From positions 153,909 through 217,908 of the forward strand of contig NZ_JAAIJY010000002.1 of assembly GCF_011752065.1 (NCBI RefSeq): a stretch of DNA of 64,000 nt. The letters run 5' to 3'. This DNA comes from Actinomyces sp. ZJ308. Lineage in GTDB: Bacteria > Actinomycetota > Actinomycetes > Actinomycetales > Actinomycetaceae. This document shows positions 33,199 to 41,321 of the stretch, one piece after another (the first letter of the stretch is position 1; each line of letters starts with the position of its first letter). The notes beneath the pieces were generated by a model. That model had not been told where the DNA came from and searched no databases. It worked only from the letters and a program-made list of their open reading frames with translations. Made by a program: the position numbers and the translations under genes.

Positions 33199-33993
33199 GT
33201 GCTGGACGTCTCCTCCCTCCTCCCGCCCGCGCTTCACATGCCGGCCTCCCTCACCGACACCTTCCGGGTGCTCGACCTGTGCGGCGTCCTGCTCAACGGG
33301 ATCCTGGGCGGGCTCATCGCCCGGCGCAAGAACTTCGACCTCGTGGGCTTCGTCGTCCTGGCCATGCTGACGTCCACCGCCGGCGGCATTCTGCGCGATG
33401 TCATGATCCAGGCCGGCCCGCCCTTCGCCCTGACCGACCCCTACTACCTCTACACCGCCTGCCTGGGCGCCACGGTGGCCTGGTTCGTGCCCCTGACCTC
33501 GCGCCCCACCCGGCGCCTGCTCGTGGTCGCCGACGCCGTCATCCTGGGCTGCTGGGCCGCCACCGGCGCCTCGAAGGCCCTCACCCACGGGCTCGGCGTC
33601 ATGCCGGCCCTCCTGCTGGGCTGCCTCACGGCGATCGGGGGCTCCATGATCCGCGATGTCGCGGTGGGGGAGACCCCGGCGGTCTTCGGCGGCAACAAGC
33701 TCTACGCGATCCCGGCGCTCATCGCCGCAGGCACTCAGGTCGTGGCGGTGAAGGCGGGGGTGGCCGACGCGCACGCCATGCTGGTGTCCACCGCCGTGGG
33801 GGCGGGACTGTGCGTGCTCGCCTACTGGCGCTCCTGGCAGCTGCCGGTCATCGCCGACCGGGAGCGGCGCCGGGCCGGACGCCGCAGCGGGGCGGGCGCC
33901 CTGGTCGGCTGGCGCCGGGCGCTCATGATGGGGCCGCTCAAGCCTCCGGCCTGGCGCGGTCGCGGTGGAGGGCCGACCGGCCCCGACGAGTAG
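33199..33993 (+). CDS. TRIC-type cation channel family protein (UPF0126)
   Basis: 264 residues. Two repeats of a three-helix unit: LDLCGVLLNGILGGLIARRK with GGILRDVM, and VILGCWAATGASKALTHGLG with GGSMIRDVAVGETPAVF, plus a seventh helix. The Gly-rich kinks and RDV motifs are the mark of the trimeric intracellular cation channel family; bacterial members conduct K+ or act in small-molecule export. The C-terminal 45 residues are basic and probably cytosolic. The GTG at 33199 has AAAGG about 11 bases upstream. Divergent from the CDF gene. Confidence 0.88.
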   Translation: MLDVSSLLPPALHMPASLTDTFRVLDLCGVLLNGILGGLIARRKNFDLVGFVVLAMLTSTAGGILRDVMIQAGPPFALTDPYYLYTACLGATVAWFVPLTSRPTRRLLVVADAVILGCWAATGASKALTHGLGVMPALLLGCLTAIGGSMIRDVAVGETPAVFGGNKLYAIPALIAAGTQVVAVKAGVADAHAMLVSTAVGAGLCVLAYWRSWQLPVIADRERRRAGRRSGAGALVGWRRALMMGPLKPPAWRGRGGGPTGPDE

Positions 33994-34010
33994 CCGGCCA
34001 GTAGCCGGCC

Positions 34011-34328
34011 TCAGACCTCCTCGCCGACCGGGCGAACGCTGGCCTCGCCGGCGTCGACGGGCTGGGACTGGCCACCGCTCCTGGCCGACGGCGCCCCGAA
34101 GAGCCGCTCCTTGACGGCGTCGGCCACCTTCTCGGTGACGGCCTCGCCCTGGGTGCGCACGGCCTGCTTGACGTGGCTGGAGGCGGCGTCGACCCGGGTG
34201 CGCACGAAGGGCTGCTCAGCGACCCTCGAGGCGGCGGACTTGATGCGCTCGTACTGGGCGCGCCCCGCGCGGGTCCCGAGCACGTACCCTGCGCCGAGTC
34301 CGAGGATGAAGGGGATCTTGCCGGCCAT
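34011..34328 (-). CDS. YtxH-like small membrane-associated protein
   Basis: 105 residues. An N-terminal hydrophobic, Gly-rich helix (IPFILGLGAGYVLGTRAGRA) is followed by a long amphipathic helical region, AQYERIKSAASRVAEQPFVR and onwards, the pattern of YtxH-domain proteins linked to envelope or general stress. Function in detail is not known. AGGAGA precedes the ATG by 5 bases. The Ser/Gly tail is disordered. It converges on the TRIC-like gene with only 17 bases between stops. Confidence 0.75.
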   Translation of the reverse strand: MAGKIPFILGLGAGYVLGTRAGRAQYERIKSAASRVAEQPFVRTRVDAASSHVKQAVRTQGEAVTEKVADAVKERLFGAPSARSGGQSQPVDAGEASVRPVGEEV

Positions 34329-34475
34329 GTATGTCTCCTGAGCTTGAGGGAAGCGCTGGTTGATGAGTCATCACCATACCGGCCCCTGACCGCGGCGGCC
34401 GCCGCGAGGAGGTCCCGGCGGCGGCCTGATCGCCCACAGCGTCACGTGCGGGGGCGTTCGCACGATGCTGTGGAA

Positions 34476-34814
34476 TCACATGGCTGCCGGCGAGGAGTCG
34501 TCGCCGGCCTGGCTCTCGGTGCTGGTTCCGTGGGCGCCGGGCTGGGCGCTGACGAGGCCGTCAGGTGAGACGGTGGTGATGTAGGAGCGCCCGCCCAGGA
34601 CCACGCCGAGGGCCACCAGCAGACCGGTGCCCATGAGGGTCGCTACCTGCAGCACGTTGAGGTCGGCCAGGATCGCGTGGCGGCGCAGCGAGGCGGCGGT
34701 CGAGGACGTTGAGGACGCCGAGCGGGCTCTCGGGGCCGCAGTACCCGCGGCGGACGTGGCGGTGGGCTCGGTCGAGGAGTCCTTGGCAGAGACGTCAGTG
34801 GAGAAGGGGGACAT
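34476..34814 (-). CDS. Small single-pass membrane protein, unknown function
   Basis: 112 residues. A Ser/Thr/Ala-rich N-terminal half (about 45 residues) precedes a basic RRHAIL, one transmembrane helix (VLQVATLMGTGLLVALGVVL), and a Gly/Ser/Asp-rich C-terminal tail predicted outside. No domain is recognised. The start is well supported: AGGAGG lies 8 bases before ATG 34814, one of the best ribosome sites in the window. Codon use is normal for the genome. A cluster of CGGTGAC repeats lies 320 bases upstream. It may belong to an envelope set with the neighbouring YtxH-like gene on the same strand. Confidence 0.6.
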   Translation of the reverse strand: MSPFSTDVSAKDSSTEPTATSAAGTAAPRARSASSTSSTAASLRRHAILADLNVLQVATLMGTGLLVALGVVLGGRSYITTVSPDGLVSAQPGAHGTSTESQAGDDSSPAAM

Positions 34815-35200
34815 TGTGGTTCCTCCTGTTCGGTGGGGATGGGAACTGGGCGTGCGCCCCATGTGGAACCAGATAACCGCCGGGACCTGTCGGCCTCGTA
34901 GGGCACGTCTGTGGTCTTCCTGTGAAGAGAGGAGGGAGCTGGTCGAACCGCATGCTGCCGGGGATCGGCGGAGTCGGAGGAGGCGGCGTGAGACATGCCG
35001 CACCGGGGGAGAGGGCCGCTGGAACCGGCGGGGCCGCCTCCGTTGCCTCCGGTCGCGCGGCCGTACCCTGTGGGGCGCAGGCTGGTCCGAGAGTTCAGGA
35101 TCCGCGCCGCAGGGCACGGTCGCGAGCTTTTCGGTGACCGACTCTGACCGTCGGTGACCGTCGGCGGCCACCGGTGACGTTCGGTGACTCCCCGAGGTCG
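34815..35200. other. Intergenic stretch with no supported gene
   Basis: 386 bases between two minus-strand genes. No open frame here has coding bias. It contains the CGGTGAC repeats described separately at 35132-35188. Confidence 0.45.
35132..35188. repeat. Four helically phased CGGTGAC direct repeats
   Basis: CGGTGAC occurs at 35132, 35152, 35172 and 35182, that is at spacings of 20, 20 and 10 bases, about two or one turns of B-DNA. All copies are in the same orientation, most within TCGGTGAC. This suggests cooperative binding of a protein to one DNA face. It lies just past the App1 stop codon and upstream of the small membrane protein gene. Confidence 0.6.
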
Positions 35201-36466
35201 TCAGCGGCGCGGCGGGGCCTCCAGCAGCCAGCGGGGCAGGAGCCGGGCCAGCTCGTAGCCGTCGGCGCCCACGACGACGGGCACGTCGGCCTCGGCCAGG
35301 GTGCGGGCCTCGGGGCCGATGCCCATGGGGTGAGCGGTCAGCCCGCCGGCGAGCACCTGCTGGGTGGCGGTCAGGCGGCGGATGGCGACGGCGGCGATCC
35401 GGTCGGCGTGGTGGCGGGCGGCCTCGCCGTAGATGTGCGGGTCGTGCTGGCCGTCGTCGCCGAAGAGGATCCAGGTGATCTGGGGCAGGTCGATCATGAG
35501 CCGGCGCAGCTCGGTGCGCTTGTGCTCGATGCCCGAGCGGAACCAGCCGGTGTTGGTCGGCCCCCAGTCGGTCATGAGCGCCGGTCCCGAGGGGAAGCCG
35601 TGGCGGGAGAAGAAGGAGCGCAGCGTGGGCATCACGTTCCACGCGCCAGTGGACAGGTACATCATCGGGGTGTCCGGGTGGGCGGCCCGGATGCGCGAGT
35701 AGAGCTCGGCCATGCCGGGGACGGGCTCGCGCGCCGAGGAGTACTTGACGAGCTGGTTCCAGGCGGCCACGAGCACGCGGGGGACGTGCGTCACCATGGC
35801 AGTGTCGTCGATGTCGGAGATGATCCCCAGACGCGGGCCCTCGGGGATGATGAGGACCTTGGCGGCGACGGCCTCGGCCCCGGTCGCCTCGATCCGGGCC
35901 TCGTGCCAGCCCGGCTCCAGCCCGTGATCGCGCACGACGACGTCGATGTAGCCGCTGCGGTCCGCCCTGGTGCGCACGCTGGCCCGACCCACGTGGACGG
36001 TCACCGGCAGGAAGGCCACCGGCACCTCGATGAACAGGCGCCAGCCGCGCTGGGCGTCGAGCAGGCTGGTCAGGGCGAAGTCGCGGGCCTGTGCGGGGCT
36101 GACCGGCAGGGAGGCCGGCAGGGAGCGGAACAGCGGGCCCTCGGCCGGGGCGTCCTGGGGGCGCATCACCATGCGGGCCAGTACCCGGGCCATGGAGGCG
36201 GGCCGGGAGGCCTCGGCCGCGCGGGACACCGAGGGCGTCCCCGGGCGGCCGCCGCCTCGGGCTCGCGGGTGGATCGCCCTGTGGCGCTGATCCGACGTCG
36301 GCCCTGACGGGTTCGATGGGGCTGACGGTTCCGGCCGAGTCGGTGCGCTGGTGCCGTAGCCGTCGTAGGGGATGACGCGGGGGCGCCAGCCCTGACGCTT
36401 GAGGACGGGGACGGAGTCGCGGTGGAACTGGTCCTCGACGGCGCGGGCGATGTCGGAGAGGGGCAC
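35201..36466 (-). CDS. App1 family phosphatase (DUF2183, HAD-like)
   Basis: 421 residues. The catalytic motif DxDxT appears as IISDIDDTAMVTHVPR and the Ser/Thr motif as MMYLSTGAWN, with the acidic motif FGDDGQHDPHIY at the C-terminal side. These define the App1/DUF2183 phosphatidate-phosphatase-like group. The middle (about 130-200) is a beta domain, YIDVVVRDHGLEPGWHEARI. The N terminus, about residues 30-95, is Pro/Arg/Ser-rich and looks disordered. Probable role: dephosphorylation of phosphatidic acid or another lipid. The GTG at 36466 lies 6 bases after TAGGAT, with no Shine-Dalgarno. Confidence 0.85.
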   Translation of the reverse strand: MPLSDIARAVEDQFHRDSVPVLKRQGWRPRVIPYDGYGTSAPTRPEPSAPSNPSGPTSDQRHRAIHPRARGGGRPGTPSVSRAAEASRPASMARVLARMVMRPQDAPAEGPLFRSLPASLPVSPAQARDFALTSLLDAQRGWRLFIEVPVAFLPVTVHVGRASVRTRADRSGYIDVVVRDHGLEPGWHEARIEATGAEAVAAKVLIIPEGPRLGIISDIDDTAMVTHVPRVLVAAWNQLVKYSSAREPVPGMAELYSRIRAAHPDTPMMYLSTGAWNVMPTLRSFFSRHGFPSGPALMTDWGPTNTGWFRSGIEHKRTELRRLMIDLPQITWILFGDDGQHDPHIYGEAARHHADRIAAVAIRRLTATQQVLAGGLTAHPMGIGPEARTLAEADVPVVVGADGYELARLLPRWLLEAPPRR

Positions 36467-36478
36467 CCCCCGATCCTA
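36467..36478 (-). promoter_or_regulatory. -10 element of a probable leaderless App1 transcript
   Basis: TAGGAT on the minus strand (36473-36478), 6 bases, then GTG at 36466. Confidence 0.5.
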
Positions 36479-36568
36479 GGCGACGGGCCGAATCCGGGGG
36501 CCGATGTGAGGGGGCGTTCTGAGCGTTCTGAAGCGGGGCGCCTCGGATTCCGCCGCCAGGGGGCGGGC

Positions 36569-36681
36569 TACTCCACGAGCCTCGGGACCTACTGGCCAGG
36601 GGTTGGGTGCACTGCACGAGACCCCGGACCTCGTGGAGTACCCCCGCGTCCCGGCCAGTGGACTCCTGGGCTCGTGCAGTG
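36569..36681. repeat. 113-bp palindromic intergenic element, copy 2
   Basis: TACTCCACGAG at 36569 and CACTGCACGAG at 36610 are mirrored by CTCGTGGAGTA at 36630 and CTCGTGCAGTG at 36671. Each left motif pairs perfectly with the right motif 61 bases away. Internal ACTGGCC (36591) pairs with GGCCAGT (36653). Total length and all motif spacings equal those of copy 1 at 9891-10003, and its left arm matches the reverse of copy 1's right arm at 38 of 51 positions. It fills most of the 316-base gap 36467-36782. Confidence 0.8.
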
Positions 36682-36747
36682 CCCACGGGGCACCACGAGG
36701 CACCGCGGGGCGACCGCCCTCGCCCCTCATGTCATCGCAGCGCCCCG

Positions 36748-36795
36748 CATCCAATAAGTCATCCAATAAGTCATCCACTGAGTCATCCACTGACG
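36748..36795. repeat. 12-bp tandem repeat, four units, at the end of the GT87 gene
   Basis: Units CATCCAATAAGT (twice), CATCCACTGAGT and CATCCACTGACG run head to tail from 36748 to 36795. On the minus strand each unit contains an ATGA, and the first unit carries the stop codon of the mannosyltransferase gene. Confidence 0.9.
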
Positions 36796-38180
36796 CGACC
36801 GCTTAAAGCCGCCAGGCGCCGGCCGGACGCCCACCACAGGGTGGCGCCGCAGCCCAGGGCCCACCAGGTATAGCTCGAGCCGACGACCTTGGCCCAGGCG
36901 GGCCAGCCCTGCTCGACATGGTTCTGCTCGGGGAACCACCACTGCATCGCCAGGACGAAGACGAGGACCCCGGCGACCCCGGCGACCCCGAGCGCGGTGG
37001 AGCGCCAGCGCCAGGACGCCGCCCCCACCGACATGAGGGCCGGCAGGCACCACACCCAGTGGTGCGACCAGGAGATGGGGGAGATGAGCAGGCCCAGCAC
37101 CATGACCACGCTGACCTGAAGGGACAGGACCAGGCCGGCCTCTGCGGCGTGAGCGGAGTCCGCGGTGCCGGCCACGCCGTCGTCGGTCGTGCTGCCCGAG
37201 CCCCGCAGTCGGTCCAGCCGGCGGCACAGGAACCAGGCCGCGACCACCGTCAGCAGTGAGCACGCCGCCCAGGTCGGGTTCCAGGCCGACTCCGGCAGCG
37301 CCCGGGCGATCGCGCCCTTGAGGTTCTGGTTGCCGGAGTAGTCGGCGAAGCCGGCGCGCCCCGGGTCCCACATGGCCGAGGTGAAGAACTCCCACGTCTC
37401 GGCGGGAGCCATCAGCCCGGCCAGGACCGTCAGCCCGACGGCGCTGCCGGCCATCGTGGAGGCTGCCCGCCACTCGCGTCGCGCCAGGAGCACCAGGATC
37501 GCCACCGCCGGCGTCAGCTTGATCGCCGCGGCCAGGCCGCTGAGGACGCCGCGCCACCGTGATCGGGTGGGCACCACGAGCAGGTCGACGGCGACCAGGG
37601 CCATGAGGATGGCGTTGACCTGCGCGTACTCCATCGTCTTGGGGAGGGGCTCCAGCACGACCACCCCGACCAGTGCGAGCCACGGCGCCAGGCCGTGCGC
37701 CGTGCGGACCCTGACCCTCAGCTGCCTGAGCACCGCGTACACCGTCACAGCGGCGCACAGCGGGGTGGCCACCATCAGCAGCACGGTGGCCGACTGGTAC
37801 GACATCCAGGTCAGCGGCGTGATGACCCAGGCCGCCAGCGGCGTGTAGGTGAAGGGCCACAGGTGCTGGGGCGGGTTGGCGTACCAGCTGTAGAGGTCTC
37901 CTCCCTCGTGCCACTGGCGAACAGCCTCGTAGTAGACGAAGGAATCGAGCTTGAAGAGCCACTGGCCGTTGCCGTCCACCAGGGACCAGTAGGCGGGCAC
38001 CAGCAGCACGAGCCACCCCAGGACGGCCACGACCGGTGCGCGTGCGGCTGCAACCAGAGGCGCGAGCCGGGTTGCCGGTGCGCGGCGGTCCGTGCGGTGG
38101 TCACGGTCCTGACGGTCCTCGGCCTCGGAGCCGGACCGTGCGGATTGGGCCTCGTTCAGTGAATTCCCTGCGATGGACAT
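36783..38180 (-). CDS. GT87 family polyprenyl-phosphate-mannose-dependent mannosyltransferase (PimE-like)
   Basis: 465 residues, about ten hydrophobic helices, GT-C fold. The first outside loop has DSFVYYEAV and DLYSWYANP, with acidic residues in the place of the catalytic Asp of GT87/DUF2029 enzymes, and WPFTYTPLAAWVITPLTWM. Further GT87 features are YAQVNAILMALVAVDLL, KLTPAVAILVLLARREWRAA and SPISWSHHWVWCLPAL. Such enzymes add alpha-mannose from polyprenyl-phosphate mannose to envelope glycolipids or glycans on the outer side of the membrane. The ATG at 38180 lies 7 bases after TACACT: leaderless. The C terminus ends within a 12-bp tandem repeat. Confidence 0.87.
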   Translation of the reverse strand: MSIAGNSLNEAQSARSGSEAEDRQDRDHRTDRRAPATRLAPLVAAARAPVVAVLGWLVLLVPAYWSLVDGNGQWLFKLDSFVYYEAVRQWHEGGDLYSWYANPPQHLWPFTYTPLAAWVITPLTWMSYQSATVLLMVATPLCAAVTVYAVLRQLRVRVRTAHGLAPWLALVGVVVLEPLPKTMEYAQVNAILMALVAVDLLVVPTRSRWRGVLSGLAAAIKLTPAVAILVLLARREWRAASTMAGSAVGLTVLAGLMAPAETWEFFTSAMWDPGRAGFADYSGNQNLKGAIARALPESAWNPTWAACSLLTVVAAWFLCRRLDRLRGSGSTTDDGVAGTADSAHAAEAGLVLSLQVSVVMVLGLLISPISWSHHWVWCLPALMSVGAASWRWRSTALGVAGVAGVLVFVLAMQWWFPEQNHVEQGWPAWAKVVGSSYTWWALGCGATLWWASGRRLAALSGRVSG

Positions 38181-38193
38181 CGCGCTGAGTGTA
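38181..38193 (-). promoter_or_regulatory. -10 element of a probable leaderless GT87 transcript
   Basis: TACACT on the minus strand (38188-38193), 7 bases, then ATG at 38180. Confidence 0.5.
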
Positions 38194-38240
38194 GAAGAGG
38201 CGCGGAGCCTGCCGGGAATCGAGAGTCAGTCCCCCGGTCG

Positions 38241-39527
38241 TCAGTGGGCCGACAGGGGGCGAGTGGTCCGCGCGCGCCTGAGGGCGGGCAGGCCCACGAT
38301 CCCGGCCACGACGGCGGCCCAGGCGAAGCCGGCGACCGTCAGGTACCCGGCCCGCGATCCGCCGGCGTCCGCGGCCTGACCCGCCAGCAGCGACCCGACC
38401 GAGACCCCGACATTGAGCGCCGTACTCACCCAGGCCAGCCCCTCGGTGAGCTGGGACGGGGCCACCGTCACCTGCACGATGTTGTTGCCGCTGGTCAGGG
38501 TGGGGGCGATGGCCAGTCCCGTCATCAGGGCCAGCACCGAGAGGATCACGAGGTTCGGCGCCAGGGAGAAGGTCGAGGTACCCACGGCCAGCGCCACCGT
38601 CCCGGCCATGAGCTGCTTCCACAGCGGCCACCCCCACGTGCGCGATCCGTAGAGGAGGGCGGCGGCGAAGGACCCCACGCCCCAGACCGCCAGCACCAGG
38701 CCGGAGGCCGACTTGTGTCCGGCCTCAGTGGCGAAGGCGACCGCGGCCACGTCGTTGGCCCCGAACATGGCGCCGGCGAGCAGGAAGACGACGACGGCGG
38801 CCACGACGGCCCCGTAGCGCAGAACCGGACGGTGCCGCGCGGGGTCATGAGCCGCGTCGGCGGCGGAGCCCTTGGAGCTCTCGGCGTCCTCGGCGACCTC
38901 AGTCCTGTGCTGCGACCGGTGAGGATGCGGGGCGGGCTCGGTGGCGCGCCGGCTGAGGAACCACAGCCCGCCGAACAGCTGCATCGCCAGGCAGGTCACC
39001 CAGCCCGAGGTCACCGGGAGGAACGGCGTCGTGCACAGGGCGGTGGCCAGCACCGGGCCGAGGATGAAGGCCACCTCGTCCAGGGCCGCCTCCAGGGAGA
39101 AGGCCGCGTGGACGTCCTCGGGGCGAGTGAGCATCGCCGTCCAGCGCGCCCGCACCAGTGAGCCCATGGAGCCGGTCAGCCCGCCCGCCAGGGCGGCCAG
39201 CACCGCCAGAGCACTCAGATGCATGTGCGTGGAGGCGGCGACGACCAGCCCCGCCAGGCTCGCCGACGACGCCGTGATCGCCGGCAGCATGACGCGCGAC
39301 TGGCCGTAGCGGTCGACGCACCGGGCCAGGATCGGCGCCCCGATCGCCATCGCCACGAAGTTCGCGGCGCTGACCAGCCCGGCGGCCGTGTAGGAGCCGT
39401 AGAGCTCCTCGACGGCGAGAATCGTGGAGATCCCCACCATCGACATGGGGAACCGGGCGATGAGGCCCGCGGTCGTGAAGGAGCGGGCGCCGGGGCGAGT
39501 GAGTATCGCGTTGTAGGAGGTGGCCAT
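38241..39527 (-). CDS. MFS transporter (probable drug or metabolite exporter)
   Basis: 428 residues, twelve hydrophobic helices with a charged central loop (HPHRSQHRTEVAEDAESSKG, about residues 190-225). Motif A after TM2 is GAPILARCVDRYGQSRVM. It starts ATSYNAILTRPGARSFTTAG, as in actinobacterial MFS permeases of the Major facilitator superfamily MFS_1 group. Substrate is unknown. There is no ribosome site and no good -10 at the fixed spacing, so the start is based on the first Met before TM1. It is upstream of the GT87 gene on the same strand (60-base gap) but that gene has its own promoter signal. Confidence 0.82.
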   Translation of the reverse strand: MATSYNAILTRPGARSFTTAGLIARFPMSMVGISTILAVEELYGSYTAAGLVSAANFVAMAIGAPILARCVDRYGQSRVMLPAITASSASLAGLVVAASTHMHLSALAVLAALAGGLTGSMGSLVRARWTAMLTRPEDVHAAFSLEAALDEVAFILGPVLATALCTTPFLPVTSGWVTCLAMQLFGGLWFLSRRATEPAPHPHRSQHRTEVAEDAESSKGSAADAAHDPARHRPVLRYGAVVAAVVVFLLAGAMFGANDVAAVAFATEAGHKSASGLVLAVWGVGSFAAALLYGSRTWGWPLWKQLMAGTVALAVGTSTFSLAPNLVILSVLALMTGLAIAPTLTSGNNIVQVTVAPSQLTEGLAWVSTALNVGVSVGSLLAGQAADAGGSRAGYLTVAGFAWAAVVAGIVGLPALRRARTTRPLSAH

Positions 39528-39608
39528 GTCGAGAGCTGCTGGGAGTAGGTGCCTGCTGGTGGCCGGGCCGGTCCGATCCGGTCGAGGGACCGACCCGGGC
39601 GGGAGCGC

Positions 39609-40907
39609 TCAGCGGCCGTGGGTGGTGGATTCGACCCCCTCGCGGCTGAGGGTGAAGCCCTCTCCGCTGACCTGGCTCCAGCACTGCATGCCGTTCTCGG
39701 TCGAGGTGCAGGCGAAGCTGGAGTTCTTGGCCGAGAAGTTGTAGTTGAGGCTGCTGCCGCTGGGGGTGAAGGTCGATCCGCAGGACTGGCTGGACTGCCC
39801 GTTGGTGCCGACCTTGACTGTCAGGGGCCGTGAGGCGGGGCAGGCGGGCGTCGCGGCGTGCTCGTTGATGGTGCAGGTCACCTCGTTGTCGCCCAGTGTG
39901 CAGGTGATGTTGCCGCTGGGGGCGTTGAAGGCGGACATCTCCTGGGCCCCGTTGGGGGCGGGCGCCTTGAGAGTGGGCGTTGCCGAGGCGCTGGGAGTGG
40001 CCGAGGCCTTGGGGGAGGCTGAGGCGGCGCTCGGGGCGGCGCCGGCCCCCTGGCCGCTCTGGGCCGTGGCCTGGGTCTGCGAACCGGTCGCCGAGTCGCG
40101 GCCGTCGCCGCCGGAGAAGTACCAGGACGCCAGGAAGATCAGGATGATGATCACGATGAAGGCCAGGATCAGCAGGATGCGGTTGGACGTCAGGAAGGAG
40201 GACGGGGTCGAGGGCTCGTCGTCCTCGGTGCCGACGCCGAAGACGCCGGCACCGCCGTCGGTGGCGGCTGAGGCCTGCGTGGCGGCGGGAATGACCGGGC
40301 TCTGGGCCTGAGAGACGTTCGCCGACTGCTGGAAGGTCTGCTGCAGGGCCGGCTGGACCGGCCTGGCCGGTGACTGGGACGGAATGGCCTGGGTGGGGTG
40401 GAAGGTGGGGTCGGAGACGGTCGGGTCGCCCGAGGCCCGGAAGCGGTCGACCTGGGTGTTGGCGCCGGCCGCGCTGAAGGCGCTGGACGCGCTCGCGGCG
40501 CTCCTCGAGCTGGTTGCGGAGATCGCGGAGGTCCCGGAGGACCCTGAGGTTCCAGAGGATGCGCTGCCGGGCTGGAGCGAGCGCGGCAGGGTCACCTGAG
40601 TCGGAGCCTCCGAGGACCCGGCCGACGGCGACCCCGGCTGGGTGCCGGGGGGCGAGACGACCGCCAGCTGGGGCTCGCCCTGAGGCGACTGGGCCGACTG
40701 AGGCTGTCCACCACGAGAGGCCAGGGCGGCGTCGACCGCGGGGTCGCCCAGGGTGCCCAGCCATTCCAGGAGGGCGGGATAGGTCCGCGGGTTGGCGGCG
40801 ATGTAGGGGCGCAGGCCGGGGTAGTTCTGTGCCAGCTGGTGGAGGGTCTCCAGCTCTGCGTTGGGATCTTGCGCGCGCGCGACAAGCTCGTCCTTGGCCT
40901 GAGACAT
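39609..40907 (-). CDS. Variant leucine-rich-repeat (LRV) membrane protein with Cys-rich extracellular domain
   Basis: 432 residues. The N terminus (about 1-62) matches the actinobacterial leucine-rich-repeat-variant domain: LVARAQDPNAELETLHQLAQ followed by NYPGLRPYIAANPRTYPALL and EWLGTLGDPAVDAAL. A Ser/Gln/Pro-rich linker of about 150 residues leads to one membrane helix (ILLILAFIVIIILIFLASWY), then an Ala/Ser/Pro linker and a C-terminal domain of about 110 residues with three Cys pairs (NITC...VTC, PAC...QSC, FAC...QCW) predicted extracellular. The layout resembles the sensor end of Ser/Thr kinases but has no kinase domain. AAGGA is 7 bases before ATG 40907. It is divergent from the PP2C/FHA block and may act with it. 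Confidence 0.75.
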   Translation of the reverse strand: MSQAKDELVARAQDPNAELETLHQLAQNYPGLRPYIAANPRTYPALLEWLGTLGDPAVDAALASRGGQPQSAQSPQGEPQLAVVSPPGTQPGSPSAGSSEAPTQVTLPRSLQPGSASSGTSGSSGTSAISATSSRSAASASSAFSAAGANTQVDRFRASGDPTVSDPTFHPTQAIPSQSPARPVQPALQQTFQQSANVSQAQSPVIPAATQASAATDGGAGVFGVGTEDDEPSTPSSFLTSNRILLILAFIVIIILIFLASWYFSGGDGRDSATGSQTQATAQSGQGAGAAPSAASASPKASATPSASATPTLKAPAPNGAQEMSAFNAPSGNITCTLGDNEVTCTINEHAATPACPASRPLTVKVGTNGQSSQSCGSTFTPSGSSLNYNFSAKNSSFACTSTENGMQCWSQVSGEGFTLSREGVESTTHGR

Positions 40908-41219
40908 GCTGGGTCCTTCGGGGGTCGGGAAAATTGCGTCGGTCCAGGTTGTGACCGGCACCTGGCTCCGTCGTGGATAGGGTGTCGGGACCACCTGCGG
41001 TGCCGAGTCAGGGAACGCGGTACCGCACTGGTGGCGCATGGGCCGGAGAACCGGCCGCGCAGAAAGACTACCTGAGGAGCCTGCGGTGCTGACTGCCTGA
41101 CGGGTCACGGCCACCCGTGACAACCCGTGAGAAGCGGTCGGGGACGAAGAGGATGGAGGAAGGAACGGATGCCCCGTGCCGGAAGGAGGCGGCGGCGCTG
41201 CCGACCGCCTCCGGCACGG
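40908..41219. other. Divergent intergenic region with one large hairpin
   Basis: No supported gene in these 312 bases. A stem (GTGCC with GGCAC and GGAGGCGG with CCGCCTCC, 41176-41217) sits directly in front of the -10 hexamer of the next feature and could be a regulator site or an upstream terminator. Confidence 0.45.
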
Positions 41220-41232
41220 TAGAGTCTCCCGT
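41220..41232 (+). promoter_or_regulatory. -10 element with a start codon 7 bases downstream (PP2C leader)
   Basis: TAGAGT (41220-41225), 7 bases, then ATG at 41233. The same geometry as the leaderless genes in this window. Confidence 0.5.
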
Positions 41233-41289
41233 ATGGTGGAATCTCCGCCGTGGTGCGGTGGTTCAGGAACGGGTGCTGGGGTTTACTAG
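41233..41289 (+). CDS. Possible 18-residue leaderless leader peptide upstream of the PP2C gene
   Basis: ATG 41233 opens a 19-codon frame ending at TAG 41289, 32 bases before the PP2C start. It encodes MVESPPWCGGSGTGAGVY. It is in a different register from an apparent longer frame and is reported because its start sits exactly 7 bases after TAGAGT. A role in attenuation or reinitiation is speculation; it may simply be a transcription start that happens to meet an ATG. Confidence 0.25.
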   Translation: MVESPPWCGGSGTGAGVY

Positions 41290-41321
41290 GGGGGTGCAAG
41301 CAACGCAGGGAAAGGGAGACG

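Noticed and set aside
36727..38016. Minus-strand frame ending in Trp-Met-Thr repeats beside the GT87 gene
   Set aside because: It overlaps the GT87 gene almost fully, has low-complexity Arg/Gly/Pro content, and no membrane segments; the GT87 frame is the real one. Only the repeat DNA was kept.
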